38,574 nucleotides of DNA from an uncultured Clostridia bacterium (GTDB taxonomy: Bacteria; Bacillota; Clostridia; TANB77; CAG-508): assembly GCA_944392065.1 (NCBI GenBank), contig CALXVO010000001.1, positions 1 to 38,574 on the forward strand, in the 5' to 3' direction. The notes beneath the pieces are model-generated. The model did not search any database. It was not told the DNA's origin and was given only the letters and a program-made list of their open reading frames with translations. Below, piece by piece: positions 8,663 to 16,188 of the stretch (position 1 is the stretch's first letter; the number at the start of each line of letters is the position of its first letter). A program made the translations under genes and the position numbers.

Positions 8663-9841
8663 TTATCTCAATGCCTGATCTAAATCTGCAATAATATCGT
8701 CAGCGTCTTCGATTCCCACAGATAAACGTAAAAGTGTATCTGTGATTCCTAATGCATTTCTCTTTTCCTCTGAAATTTCAGTATGTGTTCTACTTACTGG
8801 GTGGGTAATCAAACTTTCTACTCCTCCTAAACTTTCTGCAAATATAATTAGTTTTAATCTTGATAATATAGCATTAACAGTTTTTGTACTGTCTACCTTA
8901 AATGATATCATTCCACCAAATCCTGTAGTTTGTTTTTTAGTTACTTCATAATCTTTATGATCTTCAAATCCAACATAATATACTTTTTCAACTTTTGGTT
9001 GGTTACGAAGCCAAGTAGCAACCTTCATTGCATTTTCTGCATGCTTGTCCATTCTTAAAGCCAAAGTTTTTATTCCTCTTAGCATAAGCCATGAATCCAT
9101 TGGTCCTAAACCAGCGCCATATATATACATTTGAATTTCTAGTTTTTCACCAATCTTACTATCTTTTACTACTACCACACCTGCAAGAACATCATTATGT
9201 CCAGCTAAGTATTTAGTTCCACTGTGCACAACAATATCTGCTCCAAGTGTAAGTGGTCTTTGGAAGTACGGTGTTAAAAATGTATTATCTACTACTACTA
9301 AAGCTCCAATTTCATGTCCTATCTTTGCAATTTTCTCAATATCTGCTACCTTCATCATAGGGTTTGTTGGAGTTTCGATAAAAATCATTTTTGTGTTTTT
9401 CTTAATTGTTCTTTTTAATAATTCTAAATCAGATAAATCGATACTATCATATTCAATTCCATTTACTGATAGCACTTCATTTACTTCTCTAAAGGTACCT
9501 CCATAAATGTCATCTGACATAATCAAATGATCTCCTGGTTTTAATAGGGAAAATACAAGTGTAACTGCAGCCATTCCCGAATTAACTGCAAATGCTCTGG
9601 TTCCCTCTTCTAAAATTGTCATGGTTTTTTCAAGTTCTTCCCTTGTTGGATTAATGCATCTTGCATAATTATATCCAGATTTATCTTCTATAGATTTGTG
9701 TTCAAATGTAGCTGTTTGATAAATTGGATAGCTTAATGCTCCTGTTTCTGGGTCTACGCCTTCTGCACCATGTACTACTTTTGATGCTAGCTTTAAATTT
9801 TCCTTTCTGTTAAAATTTTTGTAATCTTTTGAGTCCTTCAT
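8663..9841 (-). CDS. Cys/Met metabolism PLP-dependent transsulfuration enzyme
   Basis: A member of the cystathionine gamma-synthase / gamma-lyase / methionine gamma-lyase family (fold type I PLP enzymes). Seen: YPIYQTATFEH near the start, YARCINPTREELE, the substrate and cofactor segment FIETPTNPMMKVADI, VVDNTFLTPYFQRPL, and the PLP lysine in HSGTKYLAGHNDVLAG; the C-terminus LLRLSVGIEDADDIIADL is typical. Sequence alone does not separate synthase, lyase and sulfhydrylase, so no symbol is given. The ATG at 9841 has AGAAGG about 8 nt upstream; in-frame starts further up would add a basic tail not seen in the family. First gene of the operon with dapF-murE, ppa and the TPR gene. No SAM riboswitch or T-box is apparent in the leader. 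Confidence 0.9.
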   Translation of the reverse strand: MKDSKDYKNFNRKENLKLASKVVHGAEGVDPETGALSYPIYQTATFEHKSIEDKSGYNYARCINPTREELEKTMTILEEGTRAFAVNSGMAAVTLVFSLLKPGDHLIMSDDIYGGTFREVNEVLSVNGIEYDSIDLSDLELLKRTIKKNTKMIFIETPTNPMMKVADIEKIAKIGHEIGALVVVDNTFLTPYFQRPLTLGADIVVHSGTKYLAGHNDVLAGVVVVKDSKIGEKLEIQMYIYGAGLGPMDSWLMLRGIKTLALRMDKHAENAMKVATWLRNQPKVEKVYYVGFEDHKDYEVTKKQTTGFGGMISFKVDSTKTVNAILSRLKLIIFAESLGGVESLITHPVSRTHTEISEEKRNALGITDTLLRLSVGIEDADDIIADLDQALR

Positions 9842-9996
9842 TCTTATTACCTTCTTCTTGAGGTTATTTTTCCTCATTTTAATTATCACAGTACATTCTT
9901 AATTAAGAATATAAGCCTGTTGGTTAAAATACGGTATTATTATATATTATTTTTCTAAAATAGTACAGGGTTTTTTTTCAAAAATGTAATCAAAAG

Positions 9997-10010
9997 GTTA
10001 CTAGATAATG
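9997..10010. repeat. Lone copy of a terminal-repeat core
   Basis: The 14-mer GTTACTAGATAATG is identical to the core of the terminal inverted repeats of the element at 11902-12060. No inverted partner is visible nearby, so this may be one end of a decayed copy. Confidence 0.4.
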
Positions 10011-10031
10011 GTTTTATAAAGATTTCAGCTA

Positions 10032-10074
10032 TTTTTTAAATTCTAGGAAATGCAATTTCCTAGAATTTAAAAAA
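10032..10074. repeat. Perfect 20-bp inverted repeat
   Basis: Arms at 10032-10051 and 10055-10074 are exact reverse complements separated by GCA. The outer ends are T-rich on the left and A-rich on the right, so neither strand has a U-tract after the hairpin and it is not a classical terminator by itself. Its right edge supplies the U-tract of the terminator at 10068-10099. Confidence 0.6.
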
Positions 10075-10099
10075 ACAGGGAGAACTAATTTGTTCTCCC
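10068..10099 (-). terminator. Intrinsic terminator overlapping the stop of the wall-binding gene
   Basis: On the minus strand GGGAGAAC (10099-10092), a 6-nt loop and GTTCTCCC (10085-10078) form an 8-bp stem followed by TGTTTTTTT. The stop codon of the 10085-10465 gene lies in the loop and the 3' arm. Confidence 0.8.
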
Positions 10100-10465
10100 C
10101 GTCCGTATAACACGGCCAAACATGTCTACGCCTCTTTCCTCTATGACAGTATTTCTCGCCATAGAGTATTTTTTGTGCTCCCCCACATCATGTGGATAAA
10201 AGTAATATAACTCCCCTTTTATCCACACAAAACCGGTTGCTAGTTCTCCGGTTGACGTGGCATAGGCATAATATGCTGTCTTAGAAAAGCTCGCATGCTT
10301 TTCTAAATAATAATCGTTTCCGATTTTTGCTATCCAACCATCTCTTATTAAATATCCCTCCTCATTAAAGAAATATTCTTTGCCAGCTATTGTTTGCATG
10401 CCAATAGCTAGCTTCCCATTGGAGAATACATAAACCCATTCTCCCTTTACAATCGTCCAGCTCAT
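10085..10465 (-). CDS. Short protein of choline/cell-wall-binding-type repeats
   Basis: A 126-residue protein made almost entirely of aromatic/glycine repeats of the type found in cell-wall (choline or glucan) binding modules: GEWVYVFSNGKLAIGMQTIAG, KEYFFNEEGYLIRDGWIA, GDYYLEK-like and GELYYFYP units. It has no signal peptide, membrane segment or catalytic domain, so as written it would stay in the cytoplasm unless exported by another route. The ATG has GGAGG 5 nt upstream, a perfect consensus promoter lies at 10560-10588, and a terminator overlaps the stop, so it looks like a complete, strongly expressed single-gene unit. Its base composition seems higher in GC than the neighbours. It could be an acquired, phage-derived or detached binding module of a larger lysin. 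The function is unknown. Confidence 0.75.
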   Translation of the reverse strand: MSWTIVKGEWVYVFSNGKLAIGMQTIAGKEYFFNEEGYLIRDGWIAKIGNDYYLEKHASFSKTAYYAYATSTGELATGFVWIKGELYYFYPHDVGEHKKYSMARNTVIEERGVDMFGRVIRTGRTN

Positions 10466-10509
10466 TTCTTCCTCCGTTTCGATTTCGTTTGGTTTTTACG
10501 GTTTATTTA

Positions 10510-10535
10510 GTATAAATTCCTCCTTCGTGTTATAC
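10510..10535 (-). promoter_or_regulatory. Orphan Shine-Dalgarno in a 5' leader hairpin
   Basis: The leader of the 10085-10465 mRNA holds AAGGAGG (10525-10519) with no usable ATG, GTG or TTG after it. It sits in the loop of a small hairpin whose arms are GTATAA and TTATAC. Such orphan sites can bind 30S subunits and stabilise mRNA (STAB-SD, known from Bacillus thuringiensis cry3A); that role here is inference. Confidence 0.4.
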
Positions 10536-10559
10536 TTTAAATTTTTCCATTGGATAAAT

Positions 10560-10588
10560 ATTATATCATAAGTTCAGCATTATGTCAA
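10560..10588 (-). promoter_or_regulatory. Perfect sigma-A promoter of the wall-binding gene
   Basis: TTGACA (10588-10583), a 17-nt spacer and TATAAT (10565-10560) on the minus strand. The start is predicted near 10553, giving a leader of about 90 nt. Confidence 0.8.
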
Positions 10589-10616
10589 AAGTGAAATTTT
10601 TGGAAAATTTTAGATT

Positions 10617-11855
10617 TTATTCAGTTCTTAATGCTTCTACTGGATCTTTTTTGCTTGCCATCTTTGCTGGAATTAATCCGGCAATTACAGTAAGTAACAT
10701 ACTGATTATTACAAGTATCACTCCACCTGCTACTGGTAGGCTGGCTAGACCACCTATATCTGTTACTGCTTTTATTATCATATTAATTGGAATATTTAAA
10801 ATTAATGTAACTACTATTCCTAAAATGCCTGCTCCTAATCCTACAATAAAAGTTTCTGCATTGAACACTCTTGAAATATCTTTTTTCGAAGCACCAATGC
10901 TTCTTAAAATTCCTATTTCTTTTGTTCTTTCTAGAACAGAGATGTATGTTATAATTCCTATCATGATTGATGATACTACGAGTGATATTGCGACAAATGC
11001 AATTAATACATAGCTTATTGCATCTATAATACCAATACTACCAGCAAAAGAGGTTAAAATGGTTCTTCCTTTCTTTGTCATTAAATTGTTTAAGCTTAGT
11101 GATAATGCTGTTAAAAAGCTCATGGAAACTTTGCTATTTGCTTTTGTAGTTCTATCTTCTTTCTCCTCTTCCTCTTTGTTGTATGGATTCGAATCATCGG
11201 TAATTTTTCCATCCAATATTTTTATAATTCTAGAAGAATACTTTTCTGCTAATTCTGGATTATGGGTAACCATAATAATAAGTCTATCTTTCGAAATCTT
11301 TTTTAGAATTTCCATAATTTGCACACTAGTCTTTGTGTCCAATGCTCCTGTTGGCTCATCTGCCAAAATAATCTCCGGATCATTGACTAACGCTCTTGCA
11401 ATTGCAACCCTTTGCATTTGTCCACCAGATAATTGATTTGGTTTTTTATTAATTTGCTCTCCTAATCCTACTTCTTCTAATGCCTTAATGGCTCTTTTCT
11501 TTCTTTCTGCTTTTGACACTCCTGAAAGAGTAAGTGCTAGCTCAACATTGGATAATATTGTTTGATGAGGAATTAGATTGTAAGTTTGAAATACAAAGCC
11601 AACACTATGGTTTCGATAAGAGTCCCAATCTTTATCCTTAAATTCTTTTGTAGATCTTCCATTAATTACTAAATCACCTGAAGTATATCGGTCTAAGCCT
11701 CCTATAATGTTTAAAAGAGTGGTTTTTCCACAACCACTTTGACCTAATATTGATACAAATTCGCTTTTTCTAAATTGTAGCGTTATTCCTTTTAATGCCT
11801 CAACTTTACTGTCACCTGTAATATAATCTTTTGTGATATTTTCTAATCGTAACAT
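10617..11855 (-). CDS. MacB/LolD-type ABC transporter with internal deletion
   Basis: An ATP-binding cassette joined to an FtsX-like permease. The nucleotide-binding domain is intact: Walker A GQSGCGKTT (38-46), signature LSGGQMQR (142-149), Walker B IILADEPTGALD (162-173), and the switch histidine in MVTHNP. A linker leads to LMTKKGRTILTSFAGSIGII, the start of the first membrane segment in full-length relatives (about 1000 residues or more). Here it runs straight into DAISYVLIAFVAISLVV, which is normally the second membrane segment. The rest of segment 1 and the whole extracellular domain are therefore missing, in frame, near residue 277. Three membrane segments remain instead of four, which would upset the topology. 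The ATG at 11855 has AAAGGA 8 nt upstream. ATP binding looks intact, but transport may be lost. Confidence 0.8.
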   Translation of the reverse strand: MLRLENITKDYITGDSKVEALKGITLQFRKSEFVSILGQSGCGKTTLLNIIGGLDRYTSGDLVINGRSTKEFKDKDWDSYRNHSVGFVFQTYNLIPHQTILSNVELALTLSGVSKAERKKRAIKALEEVGLGEQINKKPNQLSGGQMQRVAIARALVNDPEIILADEPTGALDTKTSVQIMEILKKISKDRLIIMVTHNPELAEKYSSRIIKILDGKITDDSNPYNKEEEEKEDRTTKANSKVSMSFLTALSLSLNNLMTKKGRTILTSFAGSIGIIDAISYVLIAFVAISLVVSSIMIGIITYISVLERTKEIGILRSIGASKKDISRVFNAETFIVGLGAGILGIVVTLILNIPINMIIKAVTDIGGLASLPVAGGVILVIISMLLTVIAGLIPAKMASKKDPVEALRTE

Positions 11856-11901
11856 AAACATATTCCTTTCTTTATATGTTTTTGTATTAATTTATTTTAG
11901 T

Positions 11902-12060
11902 AGTTACTAGATAATGTTATGCAATATTTTAAGTCCGCGCAGGGACGTCCTAATTAAAAAAGTGAGCGGAGCAGGGAGCTCCGTCGGGACGAAGCGAAAT
12001 TTTTTAATTAGGACTCCCGTTTGCAGGACAAGCTTTTTTGAAAAACATTATCTAGTAACT
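11902..12060. mobile_element. Fold-back MITE-like element
   Basis: A 159-bp element bounded by perfect 17-bp terminal inverted repeats (11902-11918 and 12044-12060, core GTTACTAGATAATG). Inside is a second perfect pair of 15-bp arms (11947-11961 and 12000-12014, GTCCTAATTAAAAAA), and inside that GGAGC...GCTCC. The inner part is GC-rich compared with its surroundings. It has no coding capacity and no clear target duplication. It lies in the predicted 5' leader of the ABC transporter gene, so it would be transcribed as a long hairpin. Confidence 0.7.
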
Positions 12061-12075
12061 TTAAGTATATTGTAA

Positions 12076-12104
12076 ATAATACCATTTTACTAAAATATAT
12101 TCAA
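12076..12104 (-). promoter_or_regulatory. Probable promoter of the ABC transporter gene
   Basis: TTGAAT (12104-12099), a 17-nt spacer and TATTAT (12081-12076) on the minus strand, upstream of the fold-back element. Confidence 0.45.
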
Positions 12105-12121
12105 TGTTTTTCACAATTAAT

Positions 12122-12796
12122 TCACATTACATACAATAAAATACAGAAAAATTGCAACAAACTACCTAATAAAATAAACATATGAAAAATAGAATGCATC
12201 CATTTATGTTTTTTCCCTACTCCATATAAAATAGCACCAATAGTATAAGCAAGGCCTCCTGCTACTAATAGAATTAATCCTGGTAATGGAATAAGTACCG
12301 GAAGTAAATTTACTTTAAAGATAATTGCCCATCCCATTCCTAAGTAGCAAATCATGGAAAATTTTTTATACTTTTTTAAGTCAATTGCATTTAAAATAAT
12401 GCCTAGTATTGCCATTGCCCAAATAATACCAAATATTGTCCACCCAGTTGCAGTATCATACTCCCTGAAAGTACATAATGCAAATGGTGTATAGGAACCT
12501 GCTATTAACAAGAAAATAGTACAATGGTCTAGCACTTGCATTACTTTTTTGCCTGTACATCTTGGACTTAGTCCATGATAAATACTAGACATTGTGTATA
12601 AAATAAGCATCGTTGTTCCATAAATTGCTCCACTTACTACACCATATCCATTCCCATGTATGGCTGCTATAACAACACATAATACAATAGCTACAATTCC
12701 CAAAACCGCTCCTACAATGTGGGATGTCATGTTGAATATTTCTTCTCCCTTGGTATAGGTTGGGAGTATTCTATCTTTTAATTTTGTTCTTGTCAT
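12122..12796 (-). CDS. Hemolysin III / PAQR-family membrane protein
   Basis: A seven-helix membrane protein of the hemolysin III (YqfA/TrhA) branch of the PAQR superfamily, 224 residues. Seen: the early E-x-FN-x-x-SH segment (GEEIFNMTSHIVGA), SSIYHGLSP, LDHCTIFLLIAGSYTPF and the C-terminal HKWMHSIFHMF with the paired histidines that bind metal in this family. Bacterial members are linked to membrane energetics and lipid homeostasis, and the hemolysin name is historical. The ATG has AAAAGGAGA 7 nt upstream. It stands alone between the LCP gene and the ABC gene. Confidence 0.9.
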   Translation of the reverse strand: MTRTKLKDRILPTYTKGEEIFNMTSHIVGAVLGIVAIVLCVVIAAIHGNGYGVVSGAIYGTTMLILYTMSSIYHGLSPRCTGKKVMQVLDHCTIFLLIAGSYTPFALCTFREYDTATGWTIFGIIWAMAILGIILNAIDLKKYKKFSMICYLGMGWAIIFKVNLLPVLIPLPGLILLVAGGLAYTIGAILYGVGKKHKWMHSIFHMFILLGSLLQFFCILLYVM

Positions 12797-12904
12797 GGCA
12801 TTCTCCTTTTCTCTGTATTACCGTTACTCAATAATGGTATTGAATTATAACGAAAATTAGCTTACTAACATTATTTACCATTTTTATATTTCTAAACAAC
12901 TATT

Positions 12905-12935
12905 TATAAACTGGAGAAAAAAATCTCCAGTTTAT
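12905..12935. terminator. Hairpin between LCP and hemolysin III genes
   Basis: Perfect 12- to 13-bp arms (TATAAACTGGAGA and its complement) around an A/T homopolymer loop, 34-64 bp past the LCP stop codon. There is no strong U-tract after the stem, so termination is likely but not certain. Confidence 0.5.
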
Positions 12936-12968
12936 AATACACATCATACTTTTATAGATACAATTTAC

Positions 12969-14528
12969 TTACTCACCTAATACATCATCGATTTCTTGTT
13001 TTGCCTCTGCTACAGAAGATTCATTTGGAAGCATAATATAAAGTCTTGTACTTCCCATTGAATATGTTGGTCCATAGGACCCAGTTCCTGTTAAAGCATT
13101 AGTTTTGATTGTCCAAGATGACATATTATTTAATTGATCTTTTACTAAATTACTAATATCACTTTGCTCTATATTTGTTTGGAAGCTTCCTTCTAAAGAT
13201 TCTAGTATACTAGTATATCTAGTAAGTAATGTTGTACTATTTAATACCTTTTTAATAATTGCTTCTATAACAGCTTGTTGATTTTTTACCCTTTGGTTAT
13301 CTCCAGATGCGAAAGAATATCTTTCTCTACTAAACGCTAAAGCTTCTTCTCCGTTTAACGTATTATATCCTTTACTAAAATGATATCCTTGGGTGCTAAA
13401 GTCATAATCAGAATAAACTTGAATTCCTCCTAAGGTGTCTACTAATTTAATTACAGTAGTAAAGTTAACTCTTACATAATAATTAATGTCAGTATCTAAT
13501 AAATCCTCTACTGTAGTTATAGTTTCATTGATACCATATATTCCAGAGTGTGTAAGCTTATCTTTAGCTCCTTTACTATGAAGTGTTACATAATAATCTC
13601 TTGGAATAGATGTTAACAATACCTCATGTGTATTTGTATTAACAGTAGCCAAAATATTAGCATCACTTCTTGATACATTACTAATGCTTCCAGAAGTATC
13701 TATTCCACTAATATATACATTAAATATTCCATTATTTACAGTATATTTTGAATTTGAGGAATCTATTTTAGCTGTACTTTCTACTGCATGTGTAGCAGTA
13801 TAAATAATTTTTGTATTATCTTTAAAATTTTCTATTTCTTCTGATAACATATTATATTGTGAAGAACTTACAAATATAACATTAATTTCTCTATTTAATA
13901 AATTATTACCTAAGTTTGTTAGTCCATCCGATGTTCCAAATGTAATATCTACTTTATCTTCTAATTCGGCTTGTACATCTTCTTCTACTTGGAAAATATA
14001 TACCTCTTCTCCTGCAATATCTTCTACTGAATTATAGGTATTATTATTTCTTACTACAACATAATACTCATCTGTTTCTTGTAATTCTTGGAACATAGAA
14101 CCCAAAAATTCTGTTGTAGCATTAGCATAATTTGCTACATACAAATACACTCCAGATACAAGTAGTGCAATTATTAAACAAAAAATATTTAGTTTTTTTG
14201 TTTTATGCGTTTTAGCTAGTCCAATTCCAATTAATAATGTAAATATAATTTCAGCTATAGTAAATATGGTTACATAGCTAGTTGGAAGTAGGTCTAATCT
14301 AAGTACAGACACATAGAATATGATAGTTATTATTACATAAATTAAAGTTAATATTTTAAATGCTGCTCCTAATTTTCCGCCAGACTTTCTTTTATTTTTG
14401 CTTGTTTTTTTATTATATGAACTATTACTCTTTCTAGAGGAAGAATAATTTCTACTTTCTTCCTCATATCTTCTTCTCATTTTTTTATATGGGTCTTCAC
14501 CTTGCATTCTTCTTGGTTGATAACTCAT
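12969..14528 (-). CDS. LytR-CpsA-Psr (LCP) family cell-wall polymer ligase
   Basis: LCP enzymes transfer lipid-linked glycopolymers (teichoic acids, capsule, secondary wall polymers) to peptidoglycan on the outer face of the membrane. Seen: a basic, Ser/Asn/Lys-rich cytoplasmic start (1-55), three membrane segments (about 57-80, 85-105 and 112-132), an accessory domain (about 150-270), then the LCP catalytic core (about 275-440). The core has DTSGSISNVSRSDANILATV, the arginine motif LTSIPRDYYV, LVDTLGGIQVYSDYDF and ALAFSRERYSFASGDNQRV. Total 519 residues. The ATG has GGAGG 7 nt upstream. Its position next to the polysaccharide operon suggests it may attach that glycan. Confidence 0.92.
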   Translation of the reverse strand: MSYQPRRMQGEDPYKKMRRRYEEESRNYSSSRKSNSSYNKKTSKNKRKSGGKLGAAFKILTLIYVIITIIFYVSVLRLDLLPTSYVTIFTIAEIIFTLLIGIGLAKTHKTKKLNIFCLIIALLVSGVYLYVANYANATTEFLGSMFQELQETDEYYVVVRNNNTYNSVEDIAGEEVYIFQVEEDVQAELEDKVDITFGTSDGLTNLGNNLLNREINVIFVSSSQYNMLSEEIENFKDNTKIIYTATHAVESTAKIDSSNSKYTVNNGIFNVYISGIDTSGSISNVSRSDANILATVNTNTHEVLLTSIPRDYYVTLHSKGAKDKLTHSGIYGINETITTVEDLLDTDINYYVRVNFTTVIKLVDTLGGIQVYSDYDFSTQGYHFSKGYNTLNGEEALAFSRERYSFASGDNQRVKNQQAVIEAIIKKVLNSTTLLTRYTSILESLEGSFQTNIEQSDISNLVKDQLNNMSSWTIKTNALTGTGSYGPTYSMGSTRLYIMLPNESSVAEAKQEIDDVLGE

Positions 14529-14551
14529 TTTGTACCTCCTTTGTTTTTATA

Positions 14552-14579
14552 ATTATATCACTTTTTTATTTTTACACAA
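14552..14579 (-). promoter_or_regulatory. Probable promoter of the LCP gene
   Basis: TTGTGT (14579-14574), a 16-nt spacer and TATAAT (14557-14552) on the minus strand, about 25 nt upstream of the start codon. Confidence 0.55.
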
Positions 14580-14697
14580 GAATTTGTTTTATAAAAATAT
14601 ATATTATAATATTTTTTTGCAGAGCAATATATATTTTGTGTTTTATCATTAATAATAGTAAACAAACCATAAATAGTTCAAAAATTTTTAAAATTAT

Positions 14698-14726
14698 TTG
14701 ACTTTTTTGCTTAAAATTTGTATAAT
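14698..14726 (+). promoter_or_regulatory. Promoter of plus-strand antisense RNA (locus 1)
   Basis: TTGACT (14698-14703), a 17-nt spacer and TATAAT (14721-14726). It points into the small convergent transcription unit and away from the LCP gene. Confidence 0.75.
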
Positions 14727-14732
14727 AAGTAT

Positions 14733-14815
14733 AGGAAATGAAAGCCACAAAGTGGTTGCCGAATACGATTTTAAAATAAACCATTTACTCGCCAAAGCAG
14801 AATGGTTTATTTTTT
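14733..14815 (+). ncRNA. Candidate antitoxin RNA of a type I TA locus (locus 1)
   Basis: About 80 nt are predicted between a near-consensus promoter and the U-tract of the hairpin at 14773-14813. The 5' part can fold AGCCAC/GUGGUU with an AAA loop. No ORF with a ribosome binding site lies in it. It runs against the minus-strand toxin mRNA and overlaps it through the shared terminator, as RNA II does in par/Fst loci. Confidence 0.55.
14773..14813. terminator. Bidirectional terminator of TA locus 1
   Basis: 13-bp arms AAAATAAACCATT and AATGGTTTATTTT (14773-14785 and 14801-14813) around a 15-nt loop. U-tracts follow on both strands (TTTTTT on plus, TTTT on minus). It ends both the antisense RNA and the small-ORF mRNA. 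Confidence 0.75.
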
Positions 14816-14930
14816 ATTGCCTATGTAATAAAATACAAATGATGATTAACAAGGCAACATTTATGATAGTCATTCCTACTAAACCAAAGAGAAGTAGGTA
14901 TGTAATAATTAATAATGCTGATTCTACCAT
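14814..14930 (-). CDS. 38-residue hydrophobic peptide, candidate type I toxin (locus 1)
   Basis: A small ORF with ATG at 14930 and TAA at 14816-14814, preceded by GGGGGTGG about 5 nt upstream. The peptide starts MVESALLIITYLLLFGLVG, continues with a long Leu/Ile/Val stretch and ends LLHRQ: a single membrane helix of about 30 residues with a basic tail. Such peptides are typical of type I toxins (Fst, TxpA, holin-like). The predicted promoter at 15043-15070 gives a leader of about 105 nt with an imperfect stem before the ribosome site. The stop codon abuts the bidirectional terminator. I cannot assign it to a named family; a small membrane regulatory peptide is the alternative. Confidence 0.55.
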   Translation of the reverse strand: MVESALLIITYLLLFGLVGMTIINVALLIIICILLHRQ

Positions 14931-15042
14931 ATTAACCACCCCCATATATCAGTCTCACAACTAAAAGTCGTGGAGTAGTTTGTAAACATCAAAGAGTTAA
15001 AGGTGGCAACGCACTCTGCTTATTTCATTTCCTATTGACAAT

Positions 15043-15070
15043 ACTATACAATATTTTTTTGAAAAAACAA
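15043..15070 (-). promoter_or_regulatory. Probable promoter of the small hydrophobic ORF (locus 1)
   Basis: TTGTTT (15070-15065), a 16-nt spacer and TATAGT (15048-15043) on the minus strand. The start is predicted near 15036. Confidence 0.5.
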
Positions 15071-15156
15071 GTAAGTATAGTAAAGTTTTACAATTATGTG
15101 TTTCTGTTGAAAGGTTTTTGACTGTGAGTTATAGAATCCATAAATTCCTTCTAATA

Positions 15157-16161
15157 TTATAATTTTGTAGAATTTTTAATTATAAAATTGTACGAATCTC
15201 TACACATATCTTCAATATTTAATTCAGCTTTCCAATTTAATTCTTTTTCTGCCTTAGAAGAATCTGCATAACATTCTGCAATGTCGCCAGCCCTTCTAGC
15301 TACTATTTTATAAGAAACTTTAACATTATTTACCTTTTCAAAAGTATGTACTAAATCCAAAACACTATATCCTTTGCCTGTTCCTAAATTATACACATGC
15401 ACTCCGGAGATATTTTTTTCTAATGCCTTAACATGACCTTTTGCTAAATCTAACACATGAATATAGTCTCTTACTCCTGTACCATCATGAGTTGGATAAT
15501 CATTGCCAAAAACATTTAAGCATTTTAATTCTCCTGTAGCCACTCTTACAATATATGGCATTAAATTATTCGGAATTCCCTTTGGATTCTCTCCCAAAAG
15601 TCCTGTTTTTTCTGAACCAATAGGATTAAAATATCTTAATAGTGTAATTTTCCAATCCTTATCTGCCTTATATATATCTTCTAATATATACTCAATCATT
15701 AATTTAGTGGTCCCATATGGGTTACTAGGTCTAGAAAGCGGAAAATCCTCTTTTATAGGTAATTTATCTGGTACTCCATATACAGTAGCACTTGAAGAAA
15801 AAATAATATTTTTGCAATTATATTCTTGCATAACATGTAGTAAATTTAAAGTTATTCCTATATTTCCTTCATAATATTTTAAAGGCTCTTTTACTGACTC
15901 TCCTACTGCTTTTAATCCTGCAAAATGAATAACTGCATCAATTTTATTTTCTGAGAATATTTTGCTTAATGTATTATAATCGCCTACGTCACCTTGAATA
16001 AATTTAACATCTTTATTTGTTATTTTCTTTATTTTATCTACAACATCTATTTTTGAATTAATTAAATTATCTATAATAATTACTTCATGATTATTGTTAA
16101 GCAATTCTACAACTGTATGGCTACCTATATAGCCTGTCCCTCCAGTTACTAATATTTTCAA
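15157..16161 (-). CDS. galE: UDP-glucose 4-epimerase
   Basis: An extended SDR enzyme that interconverts UDP-Glc and UDP-Gal (often also the GlcNAc/GalNAc pair), supplying precursors for the glycan. Seen: the NAD motif VTGGTGYIGSH at the start, HFAGLKAVGESV, the catalytic SSSATVYG plus YGTTK pair, LRYFNPIGS and GTGVRDYIHVLDLA. About 334 residues, full length. I prefer the TTG at 16161 because it gives MKILVTGG, as in the family; a GTG three codons upstream is possible and the ribosome site (AGAAG) is weak for both. Last gene of the polysaccharide operon, 19-28 nt after wecB depending on the start. Confidence 0.95.
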   Translation of the reverse strand: MKILVTGGTGYIGSHTVVELLNNNHEVIIIDNLINSKIDVVDKIKKITNKDVKFIQGDVGDYNTLSKIFSENKIDAVIHFAGLKAVGESVKEPLKYYEGNIGITLNLLHVMQEYNCKNIIFSSSATVYGVPDKLPIKEDFPLSRPSNPYGTTKLMIEYILEDIYKADKDWKITLLRYFNPIGSEKTGLLGENPKGIPNNLMPYIVRVATGELKCLNVFGNDYPTHDGTGVRDYIHVLDLAKGHVKALEKNISGVHVYNLGTGKGYSVLDLVHTFEKVNNVKVSYKIVARRAGDIAECYADSSKAEKELNWKAELNIEDMCRDSYNFIIKNSTKL

Positions 16162-16188
16162 CTTTCTCACTTCTCTTTCAATATGATT

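Larger units (their letters stand above)
14731..15035. repeat. 13-bp inverted repeat bounding TA locus 1
   Basis: ATAGGAAATGAAA at 14731-14743 recurs inverted at 15023-15035. Each copy lies at the predicted start of one of the two convergent transcripts, so both RNAs would begin with nearly the same sequence. It may be a shared operator or an RNA 5' end element. Confidence 0.55.

Noticed and set aside
9842..10060. Possible SAM riboswitch or T-box before the Cys/Met PLP enzyme gene
   Set aside because: No S-box core, T-box sequence or anti-terminator arrangement is visible; the only hairpins belong to the upstream gene's terminator and a palindrome.
14572..14784. 70-codon minus-strand frame between the LCP gene and TA locus 1
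   Set aside because: It is rich in Ile/Lys/Tyr, has no ribosome site, and crosses the plus-strand promoter and the bidirectional terminator.
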